Below, piece after piece: positions 26,307-34,480 of a stretch of 64,000 bases of DNA (position 1 is its first letter; each line of letters opens with the position of its first letter). Location of the stretch: assembly GCA_024233285.1 (NCBI GenBank), contig JACKPU010000001.1, positions 620,001 to 684,000 of the forward strand, written 5' to 3'. The notes below the pieces were generated by a model. It did no database searches. It worked only from the letters and a program-made list of their open reading frames with translations, and had not been told where the DNA came from. The DNA comes from Opitutaceae bacterium. GTDB taxonomy: Bacteria; Verrucomicrobiota; Verrucomicrobiia; Opitutales; Opitutaceae. A program made the position numbers and the translations under genes.

Positions 26307-28640
26307 TCAATTGAGTCTGGTGAAGCCTTTGTTAACGGCTGTTTTTCCAACGGCTTCAGCGAGTTTTCCCGCTTCGATGATTTCGGATATTTCCGTCATC
26401 GATTGATCAGAGGCGGCCAGGAGTGAGGCGATGCGTTCATCGTCATGAGCTAACATGATGTAGGAATAGCTCATGACCAGAAAGCCACGTGATTGCATCG
26501 CTCGCACATAGAGGGTCTGCGCGAGAGAAGATTCTGACCCCAGGTCGAATGACATGAACGGCGTGGCGGGCATACCGCTGACCTTGAGGCGACAAGCGGG
26601 ATGGCGCGCGGCAAGTTCTCGAAGTGAGGCTTGGAGGCGACCGCCGCGTTCATTGATCAGGGCGGTGAGGTTGATTTCCTGTGCCTTGTTTAACACCGCC
26701 AGGGCCGCTGCCGGTCCGACGCCATCAGTCCAATAACTGGAGGAGATGAAACTTGATTTCGCGGCGTCCATGATAGTTTCCCGTCCGACGACGGCGCCAA
26801 ATGGAAACCCATTGCTCATGGCTTTCGCATAGACGGCCATATCGGGTTCAACCCCGAGGGTGCTCATCGCGCCGGGAAATCCGTAACGCAGTCCACTGGT
26901 TACTTCGTCGACCACAAATACTCCGCCGGCGGCACGACAGCGTGCGGCCACTTTCGCGACGAAATCATCCTGGGGGCGCTGGGACCGCATCGGCTCCATG
27001 ACGACGGCGGCGAAGTTGTGGCCGAGTTTCGCGAGTGCCGTTTCAAACGATTCGAGATCGTTGTAGCGAAACGGCACCGAGGTGCCCTTGAGTTCGCGGG
27101 GCACTCCGTGCGGTTCGAGGCCGGGGATGAGGTGCCCGTCGAGGGCACTCGATTCGCCGAGGTTGGCGGCGAGATACCAATCGTGCCAGCCGTGGTAACC
27201 GCAGAAGGCGATGCCGCTTTTGCCGGTGGCCGCGCGCGCGATTCGCACGCTCATCATCATCGCGTCGCCACCACCGCGGGCGTAGCGGACCTTCCCGGCC
27301 CACGGGTGCAGGGCGAGCAGTTGTTCGGCGAGCTCAACCTCCTGAGGATTGACCAAGGTGCAATACGATCCGAGGGAGAGTCGCCGCCGCACAGCCGCAT
27401 TCACATCTGGATCGGCGTAGCCAAGGAGGATCGCACCGATCCCGCCGGCGAAATCGAGGTAGCGTCGCCCCTGGAGATCCCACACATCCGAACCGGAGCA
27501 ACGCGAGAAATAAGATGGCCAGCCTTGGGCGTCAAAGAGTTCCGCGTGTTTGGAAAGCAATCCGGTTCCGCGGGAAATGACTGACTTGGCGTGGGCCCAC
27601 GCGGCTGGCCCGTCGGGCTGGGTTGGCACGGTCGCCTTCGGTAAATGTGGTGCGAGCGCGCGGAGGGCATTGCCCAGAAAGATATCATTCACGTCGCTGG
27701 AGTTTAGCCCCGCATCGTCACAGGCTTCGCGCAAGCAGAGGAGGGATTCGATTCCCACCAAGGTGAAATCGGTGGCGGTGGGCGCGGCGAACCCTTCGCT
27801 CAACGTTTCGGGATGAAGCCAGAAAAATCGATCTCCGGTGGAGATGCAGCGGCCGCGCAATTCACTCACCGCGAAATCGGAGCCCCACAGCACACGGCGG
27901 GGGCCGAGATGTTTGAGTGCCGCGGCGAAGGATTCAGTTTCGCAGATTGCGGAGGTGTCGACGACGACATTGTCGAGATCGACAAGGGAATTTAATCCCT
28001 CGCGCGCGTGTCGGTAGTTGAAGCTGCGGCCGATGTGCGCGAGAATCAGCGTGGCCTGCGGATAGGCGCGGCATAGTCGTCGCACATCGCGCTGGTTCGT
28101 TTCATCGGCCATCGCGCGGTCACGCACGATGTGAAGCAGCAGGACACCGTGGATTTCATGCAGGAGTTCCCACATCCACTCGGGCGCGAATTCCTCGACA
28201 CGGGCATTCATCGTATCCGTGCGACGGGAGTAGCAGTGGTAGACTTTGATGCCACAATAGCGTCCGCTACGCAGGGCGACGGCGATGCGCTCTGGATCAT
28301 CTTCTGGTGAGGCCAATAGGAGTGATCGACTGAGATCGCTGCCATGAGCAGCAACTTCGTCAGCGAGCCACTCGTTGATCGCATCGCGATCGGCAGTGGG
28401 ATGCGGCATTCCGAAATACAGCCCGTGAATCGTTTTCGCAGGCATGTAACGCTGCAGGGCCTCCCGATGTGCTCGACAGCCGAGAGCCCCCCCCGGTTTT
28501 AAGAAACCCCACGCTTCTGTTCCGAAATGATCGGGATGATATGGGTGCGTGTGGATATCGAAGATTTCGTCGGGAATGAACTCCTCAAGTTTCCGGACTA
28601 ATGCTTGGTCACTTCGGTTGAGTTGGCGGGTGTATTGCAT
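26307..28640 (-). CDS. Fusion: PF04909-type amidohydrolase + class III aminotransferase
   Basis: 777 residues in two parts. Residues ~24-335 are a metal-dependent TIM-barrel hydrolase of the amidohydrolase_2 type: metal motif 'DIHTH' (28-32), His170 in 'LLLHIV', His202 in 'LAHIGRS' and Asp255 in 'WGSDF'. Residues ~345-750 are a fold-type I, class III aminotransferase like glutamate-1-semialdehyde aminomutase: 'VWDLQGRRYLDFAGGIGA', 'YHGWHDWY', 'VVDEVTSGLRYG' and the PLP lysine Lys606 in 'VYAKAMSNGFPFG'. Both halves keep their key residues. Separate genes of the same two families flank the IclR gene at 36.1-39.3 kb, so the fusion suggests consecutive steps on one substrate. Expected to be cytoplasmic; substrate unknown. 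Confidence 0.9.
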   Translation of the reverse strand: MQYTRQLNRSDQALVRKLEEFIPDEIFDIHTHPYHPDHFGTEAWGFLKPGGALGCRAHREALQRYMPAKTIHGLYFGMPHPTADRDAINEWLADEVAAHGSDLSRSLLLASPEDDPERIAVALRSGRYCGIKVYHCYSRRTDTMNARVEEFAPEWMWELLHEIHGVLLLHIVRDRAMADETNQRDVRRLCRAYPQATLILAHIGRSFNYRHAREGLNSLVDLDNVVVDTSAICETESFAAALKHLGPRRVLWGSDFAVSELRGRCISTGDRFFWLHPETLSEGFAAPTATDFTLVGIESLLCLREACDDAGLNSSDVNDIFLGNALRALAPHLPKATVPTQPDGPAAWAHAKSVISRGTGLLSKHAELFDAQGWPSYFSRCSGSDVWDLQGRRYLDFAGGIGAILLGYADPDVNAAVRRRLSLGSYCTLVNPQEVELAEQLLALHPWAGKVRYARGGGDAMMMSVRIARAATGKSGIAFCGYHGWHDWYLAANLGESSALDGHLIPGLEPHGVPRELKGTSVPFRYNDLESFETALAKLGHNFAAVVMEPMRSQRPQDDFVAKVAARCRAAGGVFVVDEVTSGLRYGFPGAMSTLGVEPDMAVYAKAMSNGFPFGAVVGRETIMDAAKSSFISSSYWTDGVGPAAALAVLNKAQEINLTALINERGGRLQASLRELAARHPACRLKVSGMPATPFMSFDLGSESSLAQTLYVRAMQSRGFLVMSYSYIMLAHDDERIASLLAASDQSMTEISEIIEAGKLAEAVGKTAVNKGFTRLN

Positions 28641-28680
28641 ACGAACCGGGTGGTGCGGGTTCCAGTTTTCTGCAATCGAA

Positions 28681-29688
28681 TCAACCCGAACCTATGCTTA
28701 CCCGTGCGCCCGATCGCCAGGCCTCGAAGCAGGCGAGGTTGAATTTTACGGCTTGGATGCCTTCGTCGAGGGTGGCCATGAGGTCGGGCTTGCCGGCCAT
28801 CGCGTCGAGAAAGTCGTTGGCCTGAATCGTGAACGGGCCGTCGCGGCCGAGCGGGGGAAAGCTTTCCCAGGTCCACTCGGTTTCGCCGAGGGCCATGCGG
28901 CCCCAGCGCGTGTTGTGAAACTCGACCTTCACGCTGCCGCCGGGGCAGTTGAATTGCATGGTGGCCTCGTTGGGCGCTTGGAACTGGTTGAGCGTGTAGG
29001 TGAGGATGGCGCCGTTGCGGTTGCGCGTGGTGACGGACACGGTGTCCTCGACCTCAACGCCGTCGAGCACCTGGTGGCCGGCGTCGCAGAGCACCGAGGC
29101 GGTCGGGCCGGTGATCCACTCGGTCAGGTTGAACATGTGCGTGATCGCATCCTGAATGGCGCCGCCGCCCTGCGCGTGGTTGTTGTAATAAATCTCGCGG
29201 TAGGCGGGGCGGAAGGTCGGGAAGTTTTGCCCGGAAATGATCGTGGCGGCGCGGATGGGACCGAAGGTGCCGGTATCGAGAAACGCCTTGGCGGCACGCA
29301 CCTCGGGGCGACTGTGCTGCACGTAGGCGACGCGGCAGACCTTGCCGCTGGCGGCCGCGGCGGCTTGCAACTCGGCCATGCCGTCGAGGCTGAGCGAGAG
29401 CGGCTTTTCGATCAGGCAGTGTTTGCCGGCCTGCAGCACCTTGGTGGCGATGGCGACGTGGCTGGTCGCGGGCGTGGCGATGAGCACGGCGGTGACGGCG
29501 GGATCGGCGAGCGAGGCTGTCCAATCAGCCGACGTGGCGGCGCCGTGCTTTTCTGCCATGGCGGCGAGGATCGCGGGACGATTGTCGCACGCGATGACAT
29601 TGCAGCGGCCGGTGGCTTGGAAGTTGCGCAAGTGGCGTTCGCCGATGCTGCCACAACCAATGATGAGGACGGTGGGAAGAGTGGACAT
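28681..29688 (-). CDS. Gfo/Idh/MocA-family NAD(P)-dependent oxidoreductase
   Basis: 335 residues. N-terminal Rossmann fold with 'VLIIGCGSIGERHLRNF' and the family's substrate/cofactor motif 'CLIEKPLSLSLDG' (EKP). The C-terminal alpha/beta dehydrogenase domain holds 'GGGAIQDAITHMFNLTEW', where the D-x-x-x-H pair is the usual catalytic site. Such enzymes oxidise or reduce sugars, inositols and related polyols, or act as epimerases and hydrolases. A decayed duplicate lies at 26015-26275, on the other side of the fusion gene, with which it probably forms an operon (40-bp gap). Confidence 0.92.
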   Translation of the reverse strand: MSTLPTVLIIGCGSIGERHLRNFQATGRCNVIACDNRPAILAAMAEKHGAATSADWTASLADPAVTAVLIATPATSHVAIATKVLQAGKHCLIEKPLSLSLDGMAELQAAAAASGKVCRVAYVQHSRPEVRAAKAFLDTGTFGPIRAATIISGQNFPTFRPAYREIYYNNHAQGGGAIQDAITHMFNLTEWITGPTASVLCDAGHQVLDGVEVEDTVSVTTRNRNGAILTYTLNQFQAPNEATMQFNCPGGSVKVEFHNTRWGRMALGETEWTWESFPPLGRDGPFTIQANDFLDAMAGKPDLMATLDEGIQAVKFNLACFEAWRSGARVSIGSG

Positions 29689-29732
29689 GGAGGGAAGAAG
29701 GAAGAAGTGGGATAATTGCGCTTATGATTTAC

Positions 29733-29842
29733 GGCCGCAAAAAGGCGCAAAGCATCATGTCGCGAAAGTTGCGTGTGAGGCGCCTATAGGCGCGCGTTGC
29801 GGGGAACGAAACAGGAACTGATTTTTGCGTCTCTTTGCGGCC
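29733..29842. repeat. 110-bp inverted repeat of GGCCGCAAA-type arms
   Basis: Left arm GGCCGCAAAAAGGCGCAAAG (29733-29752) and right arm, the reverse complement of GGCCGCAAAGAGACGCAAAA (29823-29842), are imperfect inverted repeats. A central GGCGCCTATAGGCGC palindrome lies near 29778-29792. It has the look of a dispersed intergenic repeat and separates the truncated SDR fragment from the Gfo/Idh gene. Confidence 0.6.
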
Positions 29843-29849
29843 ATTGCAT

Positions 29850-29959
29850 GAAGTCTGGGGGTGGCGGGGTTCGGCGATGAGCGAGGCGATGGTGATCGGG
29901 GTGCCGAGATAACCCGCGCCGCCGGTGACCCAAATGACTTTGCCGGCGGGGGTGTTCAT
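29850..29959 (-). pseudogene. N-terminal fragment of an SDR dehydrogenase gene
   Basis: The minus-strand frame begins at an ATG at 29959 with 'MNTPAGKVIWVTGGAGYLG', the cofactor-binding GxxGxxG start of a short-chain dehydrogenase. After about 30 residues it loses all similarity and runs into the 110-bp repeat. No downstream SDR sequence is found before the next gene, so this is a truncated gene rather than a frameshift. Confidence 0.75.
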
Positions 29960-29967
29960 GAGCGGGA

Positions 29968-30034
29968 GGCGGGATCAGGCGATCCCGCCCTACAAGGTTC
30001 TAAACCACACGAGGCGGGGATCGGAATCCCCGCC
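29968..30034. repeat. Pair of REP-like GC-rich palindromes
   Basis: Two hairpins in tandem: GGCGGGATC/GATCCCGCC (29968-29976 and 29981-29989) and GGCGGGGAT/ATCCCCGCC (30013-30021 and 30026-30034). Each is followed by CCTACA. The same units recur at 31221-31282, 36000-36057 and 44438-44458. Confidence 0.8.
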
Positions 30035-30065
30035 CTACAGTGGCGGAAAGATGAAGCAGCGGAGA

Positions 30066-31199
30066 TCATGCGTGGAAGCGAATGACCTGGCGGGCGACTT
30101 CGCCGCGATCAAGGGCGTCGAAGCCTTCGTTGACTTGCGCGAGCGCTAGCTCGCGGCTCTTGAGTTTCTCCACCGGCAGCATGCCGGCCCGATACAAATT
30201 CATGAAGCGCGGCACATCGCGCGGCGGCACGCAGGAGCCCATGTAGCTGCCGACGAGCTGGCGCTCCTCGGCGGTGATCGAGACGGCCTGGAGCGAAAGC
30301 TGCTGGTCGGGATGGGGCAGGCCGATCGCCACGGTTTTGCCGCCGCGGCGCGTGGCGGCGTAGCTCTGCGCGAGCACTTTGGCGTGGCCCACGGCCTCGA
30401 AGGCAGTTTCGGCCCCGCCGTGCGTGAGATCCTTGATGGCGGCGACGGGATCGTCGAGGCGGGGGAGGATGGTGTGCGAGGCGCCGCAGCATTTCGCGAG
30501 CTCGAGCTTCGAGTCGACGGTATCGACCGCGATGATCGGCCACGCGCCGGCGGCGCGCGCGCCCATCACGGCGCTCAGGCCCACGCCGCCGAGGCCAAAG
30601 ACGGCCACGGGGGTGCCGGGCGCGACCTTGGCGGTGTTCACCACGGCACCGACACCGGTCATGACCGCGCAGCCGAAGAGCACGGCGATTTCGAGCGGGA
30701 TATCGTCGTCCACGCGCACGAGCGACTCGCGCGCGGCCACGGTGTATTCGGAGAAACCGGAAACGCCGAGGTGGTGATTGAGCAGTGTGCCGTCCTGGCG
30801 GCGGAAGCGGCGGGTGCCGCGCAATAGCGTGCCCGCGACGTTGGCCGCGCGCCCGTGTTCACACAGGTTGCCGCGGCCCGAAACGCACATCGAACAACGG
30901 CCGCAGACGGGCACGTAGGAAAAGACGACATGATCGCCGGGTTTCAGATCGTCCACGTCCGGCCCGATGTCGCGCACGATGCCGGCGGCCTCATGGCCGA
31001 GCACCAGGGGCAACGGCCACGGACGCGAGCCGTTGATCACGGAAAGGTCCGAGTGGCAAAGCCCGGCGGCGGCGATCTGGACCAGCACTTCGCGCGGTCC
31101 GGGGCCGTCCAACTCGAGTTCCTCGATGACGAGCGGCTTGGAGGCGGCGTAGGGCGCCGGCCGGCCCATTTGTTTCAAAACAGCGGCGTTGGTTTTCAT
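30066..31199 (-). CDS. Zinc-dependent alcohol dehydrogenase (MDR, class III-like)
   Basis: 377 residues. Catalytic zinc ligands Cys48 and His69-Glu70 ('AAGLCHSD', 'LGHEAAG') and a structural zinc site formed by Cys99, 102, 105 and 113 ('CGRCSMCVSGRGNLC') are all present. The NAD-binding Rossmann motif is 'VFGLGGVGLSAV'. The extra 'LFGCAVMTGVGAV' cysteine matches class III/formaldehyde-type medium-chain dehydrogenases. It oxidises an alcohol or reduces an aldehyde with NAD(H) in the cytoplasm. It stands with an SDR and an HpcH-type aldolase on the same strand, so an aldehyde from aldolase cleavage is a reasonable substrate, but this is inference. Confidence 0.92.
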   Translation of the reverse strand: MKTNAAVLKQMGRPAPYAASKPLVIEELELDGPGPREVLVQIAAAGLCHSDLSVINGSRPWPLPLVLGHEAAGIVRDIGPDVDDLKPGDHVVFSYVPVCGRCSMCVSGRGNLCEHGRAANVAGTLLRGTRRFRRQDGTLLNHHLGVSGFSEYTVAARESLVRVDDDIPLEIAVLFGCAVMTGVGAVVNTAKVAPGTPVAVFGLGGVGLSAVMGARAAGAWPIIAVDTVDSKLELAKCCGASHTILPRLDDPVAAIKDLTHGGAETAFEAVGHAKVLAQSYAATRRGGKTVAIGLPHPDQQLSLQAVSITAEERQLVGSYMGSCVPPRDVPRFMNLYRAGMLPVEKLKSRELALAQVNEGFDALDRGEVARQVIRFHA

Positions 31200-31220
31200 G
31201 GGGCAGGGGTGGGTGTGTGA

Positions 31221-31282
31221 GGCGGGATCAGGCGATGCCGCCCTACGGGATGGACGACGGGGCGGGGAGCGGAATCCCCGCC
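31221..31282. repeat. Pair of REP-like GC-rich palindromes
   Basis: Hairpins GGCGGGATC/GATGCCGCC (31221-31229, 31234-31242, one mismatch) and GGCGGGGA/TCCCCGCC (31261-31268, 31275-31282). Same family as the pair at 29968-30034 and again in the order 'GATC type then GGGA type'. Confidence 0.75.
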
Positions 31283-31310
31283 TTGCAATGAAATGCGCGC
31301 GCGGGGGAAA

Positions 31311-32099
31311 TCATTTCGCGGTGTAGCCGCCGTCGACCGGGATGTTGACGCCGGTGACGTAAGTGGAGGCGTCGCTCAGGAGGAAGACGACGGCGCCGTT
31401 GATTTCGTCGGGGTTGGCCATGCGGCCGAGCATGGTCATCTTGCCGTAGCGCTCGAGAAACGCGTCGGCTTGCGGGTTCGCTGGATTGTAGATGCCGCCG
31501 GGCGAGACGGTGTTGCAGCGCACCTTCTTGAGGCCGAAGTAAGAGGCATAGAACCGCGCCAGGTTGAGCATGCCGGCCTTGTGGAAAAAGTAGTCGGGCA
31601 TCGCGGACATGGCGGTGCCGGTGTAGTTGTGCGGGTTGGGGCCGACCATGCCCATCATTGAGGAAATGCCCACGATGCTGCCGCCGGTTTCCTGCTGGCT
31701 CATCGTGTCGGCAAACGCGTTGATCGTGAGGTAGAATCCGGTGGCGTTGGTCTCCATCGAGTCGCGCCACTCCTCGGCGTGCGGCTTCTGGCCCTTCATC
31801 GGGCGGCTGACGGTGTTGTAAACAAGACCGTCGACGCGGCCGTGCTTGGCGAGGATCGCGTCGCGAAACGCGAGCACCGAGGCCTCGTCGCTGACGATGA
31901 GCTTCTCGGCGTCGACCTCGACGCCGGCCTTGCGGGCGTAGGCGCGATCTTCCCTGAAATTGGCGGGGTCGCGCGTGCCGACGACGAGCTTGGCGCCGGC
32001 CTGGCCGAGGGCGACGACGAGTTCGCGGCCGAGCAGGCCGGTGCCGCCGGCCTGGGCGATGACCTTGCCCTCGAGGGTGATGCCTTTGGGGGTGCTCAT
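31311..32099 (-). CDS. Short-chain dehydrogenase/reductase
   Basis: 262 residues. Cofactor motif 'AGGTGLLGRELV' near residue 17, catalytic Ser in 'IVGISSMMG' and the Tyr-x-x-x-Lys pair in 'DYFFHKAGML'. C-terminal 'VNIPVDGGYTAK' is the usual SDR end. 'RCNTVSPGGIYNP' follows the active site as in sugar-acid and gluconate 5-dehydrogenase-like members. The long insert between 'NPHNYTGTAMSAM' and the catalytic Tyr is somewhat unusual. It lies between the ADH and the aldolase genes with gaps of ~110-120 bp and probably catalyses an oxidation in the same route. Confidence 0.92.
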   Translation of the reverse strand: MSTPKGITLEGKVIAQAGGTGLLGRELVVALGQAGAKLVVGTRDPANFREDRAYARKAGVEVDAEKLIVSDEASVLAFRDAILAKHGRVDGLVYNTVSRPMKGQKPHAEEWRDSMETNATGFYLTINAFADTMSQQETGGSIVGISSMMGMVGPNPHNYTGTAMSAMPDYFFHKAGMLNLARFYASYFGLKKVRCNTVSPGGIYNPANPQADAFLERYGKMTMLGRMANPDEINGAVVFLLSDASTYVTGVNIPVDGGYTAK

Positions 32100-32179
32100 G
32101 CGGTTGGCATTTTAGTTTGTCATGAAGATATCTTGAGCGTGGTGGGCGTGCATCTCGCGGACGCGGGAACTGCGCGCAT

Positions 32180-32203
32180 GACGGGCGCAGGGACGCGCCC
32201 GTC
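32180..32203. repeat. GC-rich palindrome between SDR and aldolase genes
   Basis: Arms GACGGGCGC (32180-32188) and GCGCCCGTC (32195-32203) with a six-base loop. A short T/A-rich stretch follows on the plus side. Related in style to the other intergenic GC palindromes here, though the core sequence differs. Confidence 0.6.
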
Positions 32204-32220
32204 CACCTTTAATCAAACCT

Positions 32221-33039
32221 TCAGGCATAGGGATTGGCGTTCTTGGCGGAGTCGGGGAGGGCCTCGACGCTGGTTTGGATGAGCTTGAGACGGTCGCGGA
32301 AGTAGCCCTGCAGCCCGCCGACATCGGAGCCGAGGTTGAACACGTTGACGCCTTCCGCCACGAATTGCTCGAACGGCGCGAAGAGGCCGGAGGTCATGGC
32401 GAACTTGCCGTTGCGGCGCGCGGCCTTGGCCACGCGCTGGCGGGCGGCGGTGACCTCGGGGGCGTTGAGCTGGCCGGCCTTGCCGATGCGGTGACTGAAG
32501 TCGCCGGGACCGAAGAGGAAGCCGTCGAAGCCGGGGACCGCGGCGATTTTCTCGACCTGCTCGAGGCCCTCGGGCGATTCGATCTGCAGGACCACGAGCT
32601 TCTCGGTGTTGCTGTTTTCGAGATAGTCATCCTGCGGCACCGCGCAGTAGAGGCCATCGGTGCAACCGCCGTCGAGGGCGCGTTTGCCGATCGGATGGAA
32701 GCGGGTCATCGAGACGATGCGCTCCGCCTCCCCGGCGGACTCGACGTGCGGCACGATGATGCCGGTGGCGCCGGCCTCGAGCGGGCGGATGTAGTCGGAG
32801 TAGCCGCCCTTGGAGACGCGCACGAGCGTGTCCATGTCGTGCAAACGCGCGGCGCGGATGGTGTGCTCCAGCGTGGTCCAGTCGGTCGGCACGTGCTCGT
32901 TGCAGAGCCACGCGGCGTCGAAACCGCAGACGCCGGCCAGCTCCGTAACCCGCGGATCGGTGAGGTTGAACTTGATGACGGTGGGAAATTTGCCCTCACC
33001 GAGGAGACGCTTGATGCGGCTGGAACGAAGCTTGGTCAT
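32221..33039 (-). CDS. HpcH/HpaI-family aldolase
   Basis: 272 residues, TIM-barrel class II pyruvate aldolase family. Visible motifs: 'FDAAWLCNEHVPTDW' near residue 40 (the family's catalytic His region), 'GATGIIVPHVESAGEAERIV', the metal-binding Glu in 'VVLQIESPEGLE' and 'GFDGFLFGPGDFSHRIG'. Members reversibly cleave 2-keto-3-deoxy sugar acids or hydroxy-diacids into pyruvate plus an aldehyde with Mg2+ or Mn2+. Neighbouring SDR, ADH and Gfo/Idh genes fit an acid-sugar route. The exact substrate cannot be told. Confidence 0.9.
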   Translation of the reverse strand: MTKLRSSRIKRLLGEGKFPTVIKFNLTDPRVTELAGVCGFDAAWLCNEHVPTDWTTLEHTIRAARLHDMDTLVRVSKGGYSDYIRPLEAGATGIIVPHVESAGEAERIVSMTRFHPIGKRALDGGCTDGLYCAVPQDDYLENSNTEKLVVLQIESPEGLEQVEKIAAVPGFDGFLFGPGDFSHRIGKAGQLNAPEVTAARQRVAKAARRNGKFAMTSGLFAPFEQFVAEGVNVFNLGSDVGGLQGYFRDRLKLIQTSVEALPDSAKNANPYA

Positions 33040-33105
33040 GAGTTGGGTTGAGTTTGGGTTTTGAGAAATAGGCGGGGAAGCGAGACGTTTTAGCTAACGC
33101 GGATT

Positions 33106-34074
33106 TCAGCGTGGTTCAACCTCGCTGAGCTTGACGACACGACCGCCCTGCTCGCGACTGAGGCGGCCGGCGATGACGAGTTTCATGAGCTCGACGGTTT
33201 CGGAAAACGGGAACGGGTGCGTGCCAGTGCGCAGGTAATCGATGAAGGCGACGAGCTGGGCGCGGAACGAATAAAACGTGTCGCCGCTGGCGAGGGCGCG
33301 GCTGCCGGCGGTGCCGCAGAGCTGGAGCTGGCCGAAGCCGCCGAACATGTCGGCGATGGCGGTGACGATGACATCGACGCCGCGCCGGTGGGTGAAGTGA
33401 ACGACATTGCGGTCCTTCGTGCCGGTGTTTTGCGCGGTGAGGAAACCGGGGCCGAGGATCGGGTAGATGGCCTCGAGCGCGTGGATGCCGTAGGTTTCCC
33501 AAGCCTTCGGCGTCGTGATGCTGACGTAGCGCAGATCGCCGAGTTCGTAAGTGGAAAGATGGTAGGGGTGAAACTCCTTGCAGTAGCGCATGGAGCTCGA
33601 GGACATGATGGCTTTGCCCGCGGCGACCCAATCGACAAAGGTTTTGAGGTCGGGCTCATTGTCCGCGAGCGGTTTGTCGATGAAGACGGGCAGGCCCGCT
33701 TCAACGAAGGGACGCGCGCGTTCGACGTGCTCATAACCGAGGTCGGTGGCGATGATCACGGCGTCCACCTGTCCGATCACATCGGTGGCGCGTTCCACAA
33801 CGTTCGGAATGAGCGAGCACTTCGCCACGTGTTCGGCGGTGAAGCCGCCTTCGCCCGCGCAGTGGATGTGCGTGACCTTGGCGCCGGGGATCGCGAGCGT
33901 CTCGGCGGGTTGCTTGTTGAGGTATTGGGGAATGCCGGCAAACGGGCACTCCTTCGTCATGGCCTCGCGATCGTAGCCGTTGAACATGGCGCTCCACGAA
34001 TACGGATGGCCGTTGCCGGGCGTGCAGCCGAGGACTGCAAGGCGGATGTTATCAGGGTCTTTGACGAGGCTCAT
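33106..34074 (-). CDS. Gfo/Idh/MocA-family oxidoreductase, divergent member
   Basis: 322 residues. The N-terminus 'IRLAVLGCTPGNGHPYSW' is an altered nucleotide-binding start (GCTPGN instead of GxGxxG). A 'VFIDKPLADNEPDLK' segment replaces the common EKP with DKP. Then come 'IMSSSSMRYCKEF' and 'ETYGIHALEAIYPILGPGF', with His in the usual catalytic helix. The family resemblance is clear but the cofactor site is atypical, so it may bind NAD(P) differently or have a non-redox role. It starts 14 bp after the end of the Rid-family gene and is probably co-transcribed. Confidence 0.87.
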   Translation of the reverse strand: MSLVKDPDNIRLAVLGCTPGNGHPYSWSAMFNGYDREAMTKECPFAGIPQYLNKQPAETLAIPGAKVTHIHCAGEGGFTAEHVAKCSLIPNVVERATDVIGQVDAVIIATDLGYEHVERARPFVEAGLPVFIDKPLADNEPDLKTFVDWVAAGKAIMSSSSMRYCKEFHPYHLSTYELGDLRYVSITTPKAWETYGIHALEAIYPILGPGFLTAQNTGTKDRNVVHFTHRRGVDVIVTAIADMFGGFGQLQLCGTAGSRALASGDTFYSFRAQLVAFIDYLRTGTHPFPFSETVELMKLVIAGRLSREQGGRVVKLSEVEPR

Positions 34075-34087
34075 GACGCGGGGGCGG

Positions 34088-34480
34088 TTACTTGACCTTC
34101 GGCACGGCGATGCAGTCGATCTCGTAGTGGAGCGTCGGCGGCAGGCAGCCGGAGATGGTGGTGCGGGCGGGCAACGGATCCTTGAAATACTCGCGGTAGA
34201 GCTGGTTGTAGAGCGGAGAGTTGGCGGAGTCGCGGATGTAGTTGCGCGTCTGGATCACGTGGGCGAGGTCGCTGCCGGCGGATTCGAGCACATCGCGCAG
34301 GTTTTCCACCGAGCGGCGAAACTCCTCTTCAAACGTGCCCGAAATGATCTTGCCGGTCTTGTCCACCGACGCCTGGCCGGAGACGAAGATCAAGTCGCCC
34401 ACGCGCACGGCGGGGCTGAAGGGGAGGTGCGACACGGGAGTGTTCTCGTCGCGCGGGTAGGATACGATCGGGTTGGTCAT
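34088..34480 (-). CDS. Rid-family protein lacking the RidA catalytic arginine
   Basis: 130 residues from the ATG at 34480, which overlaps the stop codon of the MlrC-like gene by 4 nt; the open frame further upstream is not homologous. The fold is evident from 'VRVGDLIFVSGQASVD', 'ENLRDVLESAGSDLAHVI' and the C-terminal 'LHYEIDCIAVPK'. In RidA imine deaminases the last third reads 'PARSCVEVARLP' with an essential Arg; here the matching stretch is 'PARTTISGCLPP', with Cys in that position. Rid proteins without that Arg generally lack 2-aminoacrylate deaminase activity, so the role is open. The context suggests a housekeeping or catalytic role in amine catabolism. Confidence 0.9.
   Translation of the reverse strand: MTNPIVSYPRDENTPVSHLPFSPAVRVGDLIFVSGQASVDKTGKIISGTFEEEFRRSVENLRDVLESAGSDLAHVIQTRNYIRDSANSPLYNQLYREYFKDPLPARTTISGCLPPTLHYEIDCIAVPKVK

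Noticed and set aside
29054..29524. Arg/His-rich 156-codon frame inside the Gfo/Idh gene
   Set aside because: It is a shifted frame of a gene with clear Rossmann and EKP motifs.
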